DNA of 64,000 nucleotides from Strongylocentrotus purpuratus (GCF_000002235.5 NW_022145534.1:1054001-1118000), one strand, 5' to 3'. Shown: positions 47,760 through 62,500, counted from the first letter of the stretch. Translations and numbers: made by a program. The notes: generated from the sequence alone by a model not told the origin.

Positions 47760-47983
47760 CACTATGAACATGACAGACAATGAAAGCGGACAAAATATAC
47801 AGTTCCTCAGGTAGACAAAGGAACATCCCTTCACTGCTATTATGTAAAAATGTGTAGAACAGGTAATATGCATGTGACACCTGTTCTACACATTTTTACA
47901 TAATAGCAGTGAAGGGATGTCCCTTTGTATACCTGAGGAACTGTATATTTTGTCCGCTTTCATTGTCTGTCATGTTCACAGTG
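47760..47983. mobile_element. foldback MITE with CACTA ends, copy A
   Basis: CACTATGAACATGACAGAC at the left and, inverted, CACTGTGAACATGACAGAC at the right extend into almost fully paired arms of about 105 bases meeting at a central ATGCAT. TCT flanks both sides, a possible 3-bp target duplication. CACTA ends with a 3-bp duplication fit the CACTA/EnSpm superfamily. The element lies 1.2 kb upstream of the P450 start. Confidence 0.75.
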
Positions 47984-49139
47984 TCTATTAATGAATGTAC
48001 CCTATACATTCTGGCTATTGAAATATAAAATGTTGTAACAGGTGAATGCAATACTTTGTTTGTTGGGTCTTGGGGTAAAAACGTTCATAGATTTGAACAC
48101 ACCGTGACTCCTCTCTGACCTTATATGACCCAAACAGAATAAGTATATTATTATTGATTTAATAACCAAGCTGTCAATTTTAACATATTGATCTCATCGT
48201 GACGAGGTTCCTTTTATAATATTTTGTTATTTGATGTGACCCCTTCCGGAAACAAAACCAACAATAAAAGATTCAATTTACAGGATAATCTTCCCGCCCA
48301 TTTGATTCATCAAAAACCCTTTCACGTGAACTCTGCAAATCGTTTTAACTAGAAGTACACAAGGAGATGGCTAACTAATATATGCAGTTGCATTTTAACA
48401 AAAGTCCTTTATCACTTTCCATTATGATATATTCCTTCGGATGAAAGTGCATCTCTTTTCCCTTGTAATTTAGCGTCTTTATTTTTTGTTTGGAATCCAG
48501 CCTCGGCATGCTCGGGGAACAAAATGCGACATAGTTTCCTACGTTCTCGTTAAGCAAATAAAGTGCTATGTAATTATTTATGACGTTTGTTTTATTTCTG
48601 TGTGTGTTGTCATTGCAAAGCCAACTGGAGAGATCAAAGTTATCTAACATTTAGTTCACTTGGTTGGATATATATATACTTGCTTGGTAAAAGCCCGAAA
48701 GGAGGGGTTAGAACCTGAATTTCTTCTGGTAGCCTATGGGGTGTTATTTGCACCTAGATGAGATTTCTTCAAATTTGCTGGACTGGGAGGAAAGCAAATA
48801 GTTGTCAGGTGTGGAGAAAGCGATGGACATGAAGGGGTGAATCTCTAGATTAACTACCCTATGCATGATCGTTCAAATACATACGCTTTTACGTTATCAT
48901 CGGCCGCCTAACAAAATTTTAGTAGTTTGTTTGACTGTTGCTTTACCAAGTCAGTAAGGAATAATATAAGCTCTGCCTTATTTTCCTTATTTCCCCCCTT
49001 TATTCAAATGTTATGATTAAGAAAAGAAAACCTTTTGTTAAGAGCTTACACTCAGTGGTCTATGTATCCTTAAAATGGTCTTCATACTTTGTTTCCGTTG
49101 ACCAGGTAGGCAGTTTTTAGCTGGACCCAAACCGTCGTG

Positions 49140-52100
49140 ATGGCATTTTCGTTTGGTAACCTGCTGTCGGCTTTAATGCTTTCGTGGACGACCTCCATCA
49201 TCCTCGTTCTATTCGTCCTCGTCCTCATCATCACATGGCTCCACCAGAAACCAAAGGACTTCCCTCCAGGACCACGAGGACTTCCAATCTTTGGAAACGT
49301 TTTCGCCTTCGAGCAGGACGATGCATTCGCTGATACACTGATGCGATGGGGCAAGGAGTATGGGCCCGTGTATGGAGTGAGTATCGGTCTTTCAAACGAC
49401 GTTGTCGTCTGTGGAGCCGAAATGATCAAAACATTGCTTGTCAAGAAAGGACTGGACTTCGCTGATAAACCTAAACTTGTTGAAGCAGACTTGTACAACA
49501 AAGACAGAAGAGGTGAGCATGCATGCCTAAACGCATTGAATACATGTACATTCGTATTTAAATTCTTTTTAGATGTTTAAAGGTTCCACTATCAGTGAGG
49601 GAGAGGTTTCATGACTAGCTTTTGTTCTCTCCTTTCAAACTACAGATCAAGGAACGCAAGTGAAAATACGAACCTTTTCATGAGCACATGTCACTTTATA
49701 ACTCAATAGACTCTATACAATCCAAAGTGTCAATGGTTTTAGAAAACCATCGTAATGTTTAAAAAGCAGGTCACACATTTTTCTCTTAAAAGTGCATGGT
49801 GGAGAACTCACTATGACATGACTGACAAAGAAGGTGGACAAAATATACAGTTCCTCAGGTAGACAAATTAATTAAGGAACATCACTTCACTGCTCTCATG
49901 TAAAAATGTGTAGAACAGGTGAATATGCATGAGGCACCCGTTCTACACATTTTTACATAATAGCAGTGAAGGGATGTTCCTTTGTCTACCTGAGGAACTG
50001 TATATTTTGTCCGCTTTCTTTGTCAGTCATATTCATAGTGACCATTATAGCCTTAACGTTAGTCTTTGAAAGCCTAATGTATGTAACTTTCATTCTGATT
50101 ATTATCTAGCAGTGGCATTTTCTAGACTTTTGTTTTGTTTTGTTTTGCTTGTAGCTACACTTACCATGATGAAGTAAGAAACCTATAAATCTATTTCAAA
50201 CTGCGTAGAGAAGTGTGTTGAAATTATCCATTTTAAAAGATCACTAATGTGTTGAAAGAGAAAATTGCTACCTCCCCCCTCCCATGGGTTCTTAAATCGT
50301 TCAATAGAATAGCAACATTTTCCACAATGGGCACTTTAAAGAAAAAAAACATAACTCTGGAAATTTGTTCATGTCATCTTCATATCCATAAAACTTTGGA
50401 TGGATGTTTCTTCACAACTTAGTCTAACCGATATTAAATAGTATATATTATGGGTATTGTTATCAAAGGCGAATATGATTGAGTACATTATATAAATATA
50501 TGTTGACCTTCTATCAACATCTGGCTATAGATTGGTATATGTGAGTCGGAAAAAAATAGTTTACTGACCTCCCATTACCACTTATAACCACACTAGTTAT
50601 TTTCTCCAATCTTTCTGTCTATTTAAAGATATTATTCTGCATATCCCTATTGCAAATTTGAAGACAGGGATACTTTATGAAATCTTTTGGATTTGTCTAA
50701 ATCTAACTTTAATCAGCAATAAGTATGCATGAACTTTTTGACGTCCCTAATGCACCGGTCTTAGATGAATAATACATGTAGTACCATAATATCCTACAGT
50801 ATTTGTACCATCTCCTATTTTTTTTGTAATGCTTTTTACTTTTAAATTCGTAAATTCAATGTCAGTCAGGATGCAGGCCAGTGATGCCACCATGTGGAAT
50901 TTCATTAAATGACCCTTTAATTATTGTCCACCAGTTGGCTCCCTAAGAAGCATGACCTCCAAATTTCTCTTATATTTTATTGAGCTGTAAAATTGTATTC
51001 GTCCTCGTAAAGGTAAAACTATAGCTGACTTTTTCTTTAAAATGTACGTGTAGATAATATAAGAATGTTGATTTATATATTAATAAGTGCATTTGATTTG
51101 ATTTGATTTGTAGTTGAATCTTGTATAGGAGGCACTCACATACACACACATACGCACACATGCCCCACTCACATCATTATATAGATATAGTATTTACCTT
51201 TTTGAGATATCACTCGTTTCGAGTAGTACAGTCTATATTCTTTCTGACGTTATATGTTAATTTACCTTAGATAAATGATATATATATATGCATGCGGTGA
51301 TTAACTACTGGAATATTATGCACATACTTCGTGTTCGTATTTGACAGCTGAGCTTAGCATAATTTACCTATTACGTACTACTAAAGGATAAACAATTAGT
51401 AATTTAAGAGGGTGCATATTATTAGATATTTATCCTGTAGTGCTTAGATATGAAAACGATGATGATAGTGTATAAATATTCTTCATTACAGTAGCTGTTT
51501 CTGATTGTTAGACATGGATGCATATACTAACAAACTCTACTACAATGGTATCGATATTTATAGATAGACGTATAGTAGGGGGAGGGGGGGGGAGGGGGGA
51601 GTAGTGATATGATAATATTGGCTAAAAGGAGAAATGTTATCTTGGTCTTTGAAATCATGTTCGTATTTGCTCTGCAAACTGAAATCAGATCTTGCTTTGG
51701 AATCCTTTTATAATATCATAATTCTTTTCTCACTGCAAATTAGTTTTGAAAGACGTATGAAGATACTATGTTCCCCCTTGTTAAGGGAAACGAATAACTC
51801 TTGGGCCATTGCAAATCATAACAAGGCACCCTATACGGCCGGTATAGAAAGCTCGCGTAAGCTCCTATACCACCAAAAAAGAGTTATCGCGTCTTTTTTC
51901 TTCTCTCTCTCTCTCTCTTTCTCTCTCATATATTATGCTCAAACTTGATAAGGTTTGATTAAGGCTCATTCTATTATCTGCATTTCTTCATGTTTGCCGT
52001 ACCTCCTTTCAGTCCTGGGGATATTTTCTCGACTAATAGAGGTCCGTAAACAATACAAAGTACCTCTGACCTGGGGAGCTTTATAAAACAAACACTTGAC

Positions 52101-53935
52101 AATAAAACTATTGAAATAAGGCTCAATGAAAAGTCTAACAAATGGAGTTCTTTACTCCAAGATAATCTGAAGCCAACATCAGATCAGCCCATATATTGAT
52201 AGCGTGTCTAGATGTCGCACGTTGATATATGTGAACTTGAGGCCACCTTGCAAATAACGGCTCTCCTGAAGAGGGTTTGGGGTTTTCAAGGGTATATCTA
52301 TTATCCCCTAAATATATTTGGAGAAGTGAGGTATATTTGGGGTAGCAAACTTTTTCCTTCCTTTGTTTACGTAAACCTTTTGTCCCCTCTGATCATATTC
52401 AAGCAACACACCTTTTTGCAAGTTGAAATATCATGGTTTTTTTTTCTTAAACTGAGGATTGTACTATACTCAGAAGAAAAGTGTAAACTAACGAACGTAT
52501 TAAAAAAAATTATTCCATACTGGAACATACGAACACGTCGGAATCTGTGGATGGAAAAAAATTGTATTTTCTTCAGGGACTTGTATGACACCGTGCTTGT
52601 ATACACAATACTGGCTCCGCTACAAAAAAAATCCCATGAGTATTGTGATGATGGTATTAAATCGTAAGTTGGCGGATCTACGTTAAAATCAACCCTTTGA
52701 GCTTAATAGTAAAATGTAGCCGCTTCTCCAGTCTCCTTGATGGTATTATATTCGTACCATCAAACATTCATTGCTGGCCGATGAAGTTTTTTTTCTTTAT
52801 GAATAAAATAACACAAATATTGACAGCCATTTATATCTTATTATAGATACTAATAATGCGATTTCATTAGAGAAGAAAAACACAAGGCGGATAACAATTT
52901 GTTTAAATTATTTTAAACAGAGAAAGAGGGAGATAAAGAGAAAGAAAGATTGAAAGAGAGAGAGAGAGAGAGAGAGAGATTGTTAGCTAAACTAAGATTT
53001 GAAGTTTTCTTCCATATACGTCACAGGCATATAATAGATATTCATACGTAAGATTAATTACTACTGTACTAGTCAATCTGAAAGGATATGAGCATTCGTC
53101 TAATGTTGATGTGAAAGTATCGTACGTAATGCACCTAAAACTGGTGTTGCGATGAAATCAAACTCCTCCTTTAATCAAGGTAGCTCTTAATTCAATGCAG
53201 TGATGACGAGGTACATTCTCTTATCCCTCAAATTCATCACTAATTATAAACGTCCAGTAACAAGACTAAGCATCTTTGATCCAACCTATGATTTTGATCG
53301 GAATGAGGTCGGAGAACAACGCCTGGGTCAGGCGGGTCAGGTAAGAAAAGAGCAAAGACCTCTTCTGAATGTCACCAACCAGAAAAACCCTTTATCAAGC
53401 TCATTTTCCTCCTTTTTGTAGCACGTGTTATAAATCATAACTACCCCCATTGTTGCCAAGGTTCAATCGAAGTTCCGTGGAGTGGCCTATATCAGATGAT
53501 TTTATATCAGCCCTGTTGTAACGTGGAGCAAAGTTTGTCTTCCAACAGTGTATCGGTGAATGGTCTATTTAGAGATAATCATCATCGCTCACAATTATTC
53601 TGCGAGGCTCAGAGTCTGAACATGTTTATCATTTTACCATGTTTGAAATGCTTGAAGTCGCTTCGATAAGACATTGCACTTTAACCACTGTGCCTATACA
53701 CACGTAGGCCAATAATGGGAGGATACCGGTATTTTGTGTATTTATGGGACAAAATACAGTGTTTAGCTCTGTCAGTTTGTTTTATTACTTGGTTTTGTCA
53801 CCGAGCTATAACTTTGTTGATATATTGTGTCAAGCTTGCTATCATATTTGCCTAACATGTCAACTCTCCATGAATGCTATTTACAGATAATATATGAGAT
53901 CAATATACACATTATAATGATGTAGGACCAAGACT

Positions 53936-53977
<42 letters not shown>

Positions 53978-56900
53978 AAGTGTGGGGGGAGGGGGGGGGG
54001 GGAAGAAAATCACCGAATCAAGTAACATGATAGTGGGAACAACCACAATGTATTACTTGAAAAAAACTTCTCCCGGAATTCAGTTTCAGGGGTAACCAGT
54101 TAAAAATACAAAATTATTTCTGCAAGATAAAACGTTAGTCATGTGCTGGTTAAAGTGTGAAATTGATAACCCTGATTTGATCGGATGCTAATTTGCTAAC
54201 TGCCTATTCAAGATTGAAACATTTTATTACATGTAAGCTACCTATTCTACATCTTCACTGTCATACTTCTTTTTTTATCTCTCCTTCAGCACTTAAATTT
54301 GTTAATTGTATACTTCAAATCATGATAGGGATTTAAACATTAATAGCCTTCGCAAATAACCAATCCACTTATATAATTTATTTCTTATTTGTCTGTATAC
54401 ATGTAGAACTTCTTGTTTCGTAATTATCACAAGGGATTATAATTAATGTGATTATTCTCTGTACCAGGTAACCAAGGCAACAGAAATACAATACTACAGA
54501 TACGTTCAGAGTCCAAACAAATTTTTAATGAATTTTAGTCTGATAAATGTATTTCTTTTTCATTCCTCCTCAGGTATCTTTGTATCAGGTTGTACAGACG
54601 GATGGGCAAAGCAACGTCACTTCGCCCACACCACTTTGCGAGGGATGGGCTTCGGGAAAGTAGCCCTAGCGCCCATCATACAGGAAGAGGTGGATGACAC
54701 CATTAAACAATTCACGGTACATTTATAAACTCTATTATCATGTAAAGACTGAATGTTTCAAGTAGTCACCCGAAGAATCAAAAGTGTTTTGAATTGATTC
54801 ATATCATTGCGAAGGGGAAGCCTTACTGATCAAATATAACAACTCCCCTCTTCAAAATATGTTTTGGGCCCGCAGTAATCATCTCTCAAAAATGTATTTC
54901 TTAGATCCTGATTTTCTGCCTTCAGTGGTCCTCCGTAGAGCGTCAACATTCGTGACGTCACATGCGAGGCACAACTAGCCACAAAGCATTTTCACGCCTT
55001 TCCATGATATCGATATGATTTTTCAGCAAATTATTCGTGTTTTTCAAGAGAAAATCCTTCCATCCATATATAATTTGTCCATAATTATCAGTTGTCGTGA
55101 ATTTCCTTCGGGTAAATACTTCAAATTTCATCTGTGTATACTTGTCGCGGAAAATGGACTTTCAAATATTTAAATCAACTTAGCAAATGTAAATTCACTG
55201 TCAGGACTGTCACTTTGAATTCTGATTCCTGACCTACACAATTTTTACTCAGGATCTTTTTCCTGGTATAAAGTAGTTTATTTTTTGTTTGCTCGACATG
55301 AACGTTAAATAAGAGAAAATGCAAATTACCTGATAAACAAAATGTGGAAAGGTTGGTTCCTTAAAAAGATCGAGGAATATCCTTAATTATATGATGGCAT
55401 TCCTGTCATTTGTGATTGACCTTTGATTATTCTGAAGTCGTTCATTACTTTGTAAGGAAAAGAAAAGAGTTCAAATTTTCTTTTCAAATTTAGTTTGATT
55501 TGTAAAACACTGATTTTAAAGACACTGACGTTATCACTGATAATGAATGGAGCTTCGGTCAGCTGTCATTCTGAATTCACTATCGCTATCTCTTAAAATA
55601 AACTAATCAACAAAATATTCTATAGCAATGAGTCTATTCTTTGTTGGTTTGCCAGAAATACAAAATTGAATAACAGTTTCCCTATGAAGACTTCATGCGA
55701 ACACCAAAGTAGAAAGTACAGTGAACAAAGTAAAGATTCAGAGCTGTCAGGATCCTACAGAACTATTTGCATTTCTTAATATCAGGCAATGACAGAAGAC
55801 AAGATATGAAAAGTGCACTTAAATCAAGGATGATTTATTTACATATCTATTTAGGCCTTGGAATGTCAAACACGATTTGTCGATTAGTGGTTGAAAACGT
55901 GGCCGGAGCACGTGAACACGTTGAGAGTGTATAATGCCCAAAGGAAGAAATATTTCGTATCCCTCTTTCCGATTGAGACACGTCCATTATTGCCAATTCT
56001 ACTGTTTAAGCCTTAATTAGTTCAAACAAAAATGTACTAAGCCTGGGTGATTGGAACTCCCCAGTTCGGGATATCATGTCATACCTCCTTTCGCTCAAAG
56101 TTAAGTTAGGGTCTTCATTTATCAAGAAAACTATTTTCATTTGGTTCTAAAATGCAAATCCTTATAAATTGATATGAATTTGCATAAAATGATGAATTTG
56201 AGAAAACGGTGTCATGTAATGTACCGTCTATTTATTCAGTCATTATTTTGTAGGTATTTTCTCAACATCTGCTCTATCTTTCATGTGGCTCGATGCTAGT
56301 GGTGTGCATCAGCACTTTATGAATTGAAATTTATCCTAATCTGCGTTGTTACAATTCATAAGTTTGAAATCTCCAATCCTATAATTTGCAATTTGTGATT
56401 CGCCTATTTCATGGTTCTATGTCTTTTATGTTCTCTTTTGCAATTTTGTAAGCGCTATGATACTTTTTATATTATAGTGCCCCCAAAATAATCGATGTTA
56501 TTATTAATCAGCTTTCCATTATTTTTTGTATTTACAGTCATACAACGGTCAACCTTTTGATCCGCAAGGACCTTTGGCGACCAACTCGTCTAACATCATC
56601 TGTCGACTTATATTTGGACATCGCTTTGAGCACAACGACCCGGAGTTTCACCAGCTCATGAACTACCTGCGAGGCATTATGGGATTCCGAGCGGAAGGAG
56701 AGGTCATGGTGTTTCCCTTCCTACGACACGCCTACATTTACAAGGAAAGGTGGCAGACAAACCACGTATCAGTTCAAAACATGTTCAAATATTTTGGCGG
56801 GAAGATCGACGAACACAAATCAAGACTTTCAAATAGTACTGCTTCGAATCAAGAACACGAAGTACTTGACTTTATCGATGCGTACCTTCTGCACGCTGTG

Positions 56901-59521
56901 AAAGACCCGATGCACTTCAATGACGAAGAACTGAAAGTTCTCCTGTCAGATCTATTTATCGCTGGATCGGACACAGTTTCAACGACTTTATGTTGGGCCA
57001 TCCTTTACCTTGCAGCATATCCAGATATACAGGAAGAAGTGCAAGCAGAAATACAGGAGGTAATGGGACAAGAAATTGAATTTTTAGAAACATGAAATTC
57101 TTGATGTTCATTATAATATAGTAATCAAACCTAGCCTAAGAAATATGATGGCCCTGAGAGAGTCACTGTTAATTATTTCAAAGCTTTCAATATATTCAAG
57201 CTGAGTAGATAATAGAATCATGTTCCTTAACAGAAGAAGTGCCACTTACAATCGCATGCAAATTAGCAAATCAGAATCAAATTTGGTACTGCAGGTCCAA
57301 TCAAGGTTGGTATAGATTAATTTTATTGATTCGTATCGAGAAAGGATGTTTTGCCACTACACTCAACGTATAGTTGCCCTGGTTTATGCTAATGATAAAA
57401 ACTAAGTTGTTATAATGATTTATCAGAGACTGACTGACAGTGACTGTATAAGGGTTGAACTGTATTTCATCGCTGTTTCAGAGAAGAAGATACCACAGTG
57501 GTCCAAATGGGTGCAAGTACATTAATCACAAAATGAATATTTTCACCTGTATCCTTTTAAAAGCAAGGGAAAAGGATCGACAGGGAAAAGGGTTAACATT
57601 CCGTTGTGTCGTCTGTTTATACAATTTGGATTGGATAACAATATAGGGGTTCCTCTTTCGTAGTACTATAACACCCATTAAAGTTGTCGCCCTAATATTG
57701 TAATATTGTATGGTCTGGAATATTTTTTCTTTTAATGATTTGTCATCTTTAGGTGATTGGTGATGAACCCGTGTGTTTATCGCACCGAGGGTCCATGCCA
57801 TTCACGGAAGCGACGTTGATGGAACTACAAAGATTAGCCAGCGTGGTACCAATCGTCCCTCATGCTGCATTCCGAGATTCAGAGCTAGGAGGATACCACA
57901 TACCCAAAGGAACGAGGATGTGGATCAACATGTGGTAGGTACGCCTCAGGTTTACCATTATGGACTTTTAGATTCTGCGCGACGAGAACGTGGACTGCCC
58001 TTTTAACGCAATGTGATGTCCTTTTAAGGCACTGGCAGTGACGTCACATTGCCTTAAAAGGGCAGTCCGCGTTCTCGTCGTGCAGAATCTAAAAGTCCCT
58101 ATTATTGTAAGACCAAAACGCGTAGCCTACGAGACTGACGGGCCACGAGAGCGACAATTCTAAAAGGTCGCATGAGGGTTCACAAGGTCGAAAGTACGCG
58201 AAACCGAACAAAATTAATGTTAGTCTCACTGTCCTTATACATTTTGTTGAGAGTTCACAAGATCCAAACTGTCAGTCTCTTGGGCTGTCTGACCACTGGG
58301 ATACCCATCCCCGTTTGTTATTTCTCAAAATGAACTGAAGCACATTTTTAATAGTTCCTCTCAATATAACATGTTTGCATAGCCGATGATGAGTTGGGTG
58401 GGTTGATAGACGTTTGCTTATCCTCTAGAACACGGTTGGCCGAACAATTCGGCACAAAAATGTTCAAATGAGTTTCATATTAACTTTTCTCACAGTCACC
58501 AGAATGTATTTTTAAGGCGTATTGCGACAGTTAAAATGCCGAATTTTTTGTGATTGAATTTATCTTCTTCCATTCTCTTGGGAACAATAATTCTATCAAT
58601 TCTCTGTATACAGAGAACTATAGTTGTCTTAGCTATAGATGGAACCAATATGGATCATATTTCTCTAGTAACTCGTGAAAACTGAGTCATTACAAATATC
58701 ATTATGATTAGCAATTTAGCATTAACCCAATTTTACCTTACAGGTCTCTTTTCCGCGACCCAGTGGACTGGCCAAACCCTAATAAATGCGATCCCCACAG
58801 ATTCCTGAACAAAGACGGAACAAAGGTGGTTCATCCAGATAGCTTCATGCCCTTCTCAGCTGGTAAGGAATAAAATTGTGTTGAATGGTTTCACATAATT
58901 AATGTTTCATTCACTGTCCAATGATCGTCATAGCCCTAATTTATGTTCATTGTGGTGTCTAACTGAAAACACATTTCTGTTTTCTGATAAAAAATGTAAG
59001 AGTGAATACTATCGTAGAAATATCCCATGTAATGTGTTACCTAAAAATGTATATGACATTCCAAATTATTCAAAATATAACGAGATAACCATCCATATGG
59101 GAATTATTTGCAGATAAACAAGTTTTATCTTGATTCCAGTCTGTAATTTTACAAAGAATTTTATTTTTGTCCACAGACTTGATATCATTAGCGAATAGGT
59201 GTCAACATTTTTTTTTTAAAGGTAGAAGTGCTTGACACAATACTTTGCGCAGGTATTTTATATCCAGAGAAGAAAAAATGTATTTTCATTTCGAGTGTGT
59301 TAACAGAAATGTATTATGCTTATGTACCATGATTAGGTCGTCGGGTCTGCATGGGAGAACAGCTCGCCAAGATGGAGTTGTTTCTATTCTTCGTATCTCT
59401 GATGCAGCGCTTCAAGTACGTGTTCGCCGATCCCGACACGACGCCATCTTTTGAAGGAGTTGTAGGTTTGAACAGACAGCCCCGACCTTACAAGGTAAAG
59501 GCAATACTCAGGAACAAATAG
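49140..59521 (+). CDS. cytochrome P450, CYP2 clan (6 exons, complete)
   Basis: Exons 49140-49512, 54574-54716, 56538-57059, 57753-57934, 58744-58862 and 59337-59521 splice in phases 1, 0, 0, 2, 1 to 507 aa, normal for the family. Residues 15-35 are the ER signal anchor. The proline hinge is PPGPRG (42-47), the C-helix is WAKQR (135-139), the I-helix is AGSDTVSTT (314-322), and the K-helix ExxR is E370-R373. The PxRF motif is DPHRF (423-427). The heme loop is FSAGRRVCMG with axial Cys451. All catalytic landmarks are present, so a working microsomal monooxygenase that takes electrons from P450 reductase is expected. The exon layout and the GIF...GWAKQRHF segment place it in the CYP2 clan; substrate is unknown. 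Intron 1 (5 kb) holds a CACTA-end foldback and GA microsatellites, and intron 4 holds a hairpin. Confidence 0.95.
49809..50040. mobile_element. foldback MITE with CACTA ends, copy B (P450 intron 1)
   Basis: It has the same design as copy A: CACTATGACATGACTGAC at the left and, inverted, CACTATGAATATGACTGAC at the right. It shares AATATACAGTTCCTCAGGTA and ATGTAAAAATGTGTAGAACA. An AATTAATT insertion distinguishes its left arm. The flanks ACT/ACC are nearly identical. Confidence 0.75.
52918..52980 (+). repeat. GA microsatellite, P450 intron 1
   Basis: AGAGAAAGAGGGAGATAAAG leads into (GA)n. A second GA run with a G-rich end lies at about 53943-54001. Both are intronic. Confidence 0.85.
57962..58098. 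repeat. hairpin just inside P450 intron 4
   Basis: Arms of about 59 bases (GGACTTTTAGATTCTGCGCG... and its inverse starting GGACTTTTAGATTCTGCACG) pair with three or so mismatches around a 17-base spacer. The hairpin begins 27 bases after the exon 4 donor, close enough that RNA folding could sequester the splice site. It is probably a small foldback insertion. Confidence 0.85.
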
Positions 59522-62500
59522 GATTCTTCCATCTGATTCCTCGTGATACTGTCAGTCAAGGCTTTACGCAGGAATTATAAACAGTTATAATAACAGTAAT
59601 AATAACATTTTTAATCTAATTTTTATAGAAGTTCTGAAAAATAACTGTCTGTCTATCGTATGGCAATGGGTGAAATAACAGAACCCATTCAAACTTATTT
59701 GCGAGGACCAACTTTTTCATGAGACAGTATTCTGTTGTAACCTTTCCATTTCAGAGCAGGTTATCTTATCTCGACAGCTTCAGATTTTATTAACTTTTTG
59801 TTTCTTTAAGTTAGAATTTTGATAAAATGTGGCTCCAAAGATAGATTTGTGCTTGCAGGTATGAACGTTTACCTAGTAAAGTTTGTTAGAAAGAGGAGAA
59901 ATGGCTCAGATACAGTTACTATATATTTTTTTATTTCTCGGGGGAAAGGGGAAGGGGTAGATGTTTTTCGTAGCTCAAGAATGAAAGGTGGACTGGTTGA
60001 AATAGGGCCTTGTTGAATATGTTTGATGTAAGCTTTAGTAAGTCACAATCTCGAGACAAATAAATCGGGACAACTCAAATTTTCACATAGTTCAAAATTA
60101 ACAAAATTTGGTAATGTATGAATAATTTAGTTGTTGACTGTATTTTTATCTTGGATATATCAAAGAAACAATTGAACCTTCTATTATCTAAAGTAAGGTC
60201 TTGGGAAATAACATTGCTTATTGTAAAGAAGAAAATGTCTATTCTCATGGGTTTTATTAACATTTTCGTTTCCATTACATGTAAATTACAAATAAGATAA
60301 CTTATACTCGGCCGTTTCCAGACATTCCAAACATTTTGAAACGGAAATCGTGCCGTATAAAACATTTCTTTGGAATACCATTACGTAATATGAGCCCACC
60401 CCTCCCCCCCCAAAAAAGAAATATTTACATAAATGTTATGTTTAAGTCGTGCGTTAGTAGCAGCAGACAATTGCTAGATGTCATAGCTTTAAACCAGAAT
60501 AAATATAAAGTATATAAGCTCCTTTTTACAGCGATATGTTGACACATTTTGCAGTTTCTTTGATACATAAAATATGTAGCGTCGAAAAAACTTTAGAATT
60601 TCTCATGTTAAATTTTTGACATTATCAATGAAAAATGTATTCTTTGCAATTATAATTATGAACGTTCATGGATTTTGTAGAGTACATTCTACGGTATGTA
60701 GTAATACCTGTAAAAGTCATTATAATCGTAACATATTAATACGCATTATAATTTTTTTTCTTTTTCAATCGAGTGCCAAAAAAGATCCAGTATTATGCAT
60801 GTCATAGGACCAGTAACGGAAGAAAATAGATCGTCGCTTATTTTAGATGAAATGGTTGAATGCAAGTATTAAAATGGTAATAGATATGATGGACTCCAAG
60901 TTGGACCTTGGTAGACAAATGTATTCTTGACGATATATATGTAGAACATTTATTTTGTATTACACTTTTGAGATTGTAAATGGAAGAGACTATCTTTATT
61001 ATTTATTTTGGAAAAAAAGAGTGTAATGTGCTATTTAAGTGATTCGGGTAGCTCAATAAAGACAAACGTGTACATGCGGCAGTACTGAATAAATTATGTT
61101 GGATAATTAATACTTGAACAAGTGTGATTTGTTTTGAGTACGTGCCATGTGTATCATAGAGCTTTATATTGTATTCAATTTAAATATTCCTTTACAGAAT
61201 ATATCTGATTGAAAAAGCTTTATTTTCATAGAATACAACATTTTCTGCCGCCATATCAGAATTAATGGCTGAAGAGAATTCTTCGCAGTTGCTGTAAAAT
61301 CAAAAAAGCAAACTACTCATGAAGATAAAATTATAAAGTACTAGTAATCAGTACTATAAACTGCGATTAGTTTAGGCTTACATTGTGTGTATACCTTTAA
61401 ATAAGGAGTTGAGGTTATGCCTTTGAAAAAAATACACAACCTCTAAAAACATATCAAATACTTATAAGAAAAGCTTTAAGGAGGCATATATTGTGTGGAG
61501 CATTAGAAAATGAGAGCAGCACGCATCGCACAGTCACATACGCACACACCCGCACCTGCTTTGCACATCCACACACACACACACACACACGCACCACCAC
61601 ATACACCAGTTTTATGTGGCGATTACAACATTCTTTGTTACCTTTTATTTGTTTAAGGCAATATGTGGAAGAATAGATGTATATCAGTCAACTTTACATC
61701 TTTTAAATTGCAGTTAATTATATACTATATAAGGATAAGTACACACAACAAGAAAACGAATGACATCAAAAGTTAATCTCTATACAAATAAATGAATATT
61801 TAATACATTTACCCTGTTTTAATACTATTAATGCTGTTGGTGTTATGTACACACTTATGTTGTTCAATATATTATAACTATAACTGTACCATAATAATTA
61901 TTTGTTTAAAGATTCACAGCAAACACTTAGTATACACGATGCGAACTATATCAGAAAATTAGACACTTCCGTAATCTATTCTTTTTCTACATTAATTAAT
62001 ATTTTTACATGGTAAAACATGAATGAGATTTGAATTCGGAATATGTTGTTTATGTATATTGTTACAAAAAATGATAAATACAGAGTTCAAGGATTTATTC
62101 AGTGATCTAATGAAAGTGTAATTTGTACGACTGATGTAGCACTACTTTGCCTGTTTTTAATGAAAATGTTATTTTTTCTTCTCGGACTTGTGCCCCAATT
62201 TATACAAAATCCTGGATTCTCCAAATGGTGTACCATCTAAATTTTATTTTTTATGTTTATCTCTATGGTGTGAATCTTCACCTTTATACATCTGGACTTG
62301 TCTTTCTTTAACCAAGATCTTTTACAAATGGCTGTATAATATATATACTAGGATTTAGTCCGAGCTTGTTTCATTGTCTGAACTACAAAAACATTGTTTC
62401 CACTGCCACAAATATCATTTTATCATTTTTATCCAAACTAATAGAGTTTTCAAGGATCATATCACTATTGACACTTGTGGAATGATTTTCTGTTTCGTAT

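Noticed and set aside
52212-52667. 151-codon plus-strand open frame in P450 intron 1
   Set aside because: No domain, no splice logic with the P450 exons, and AT-driven composition.
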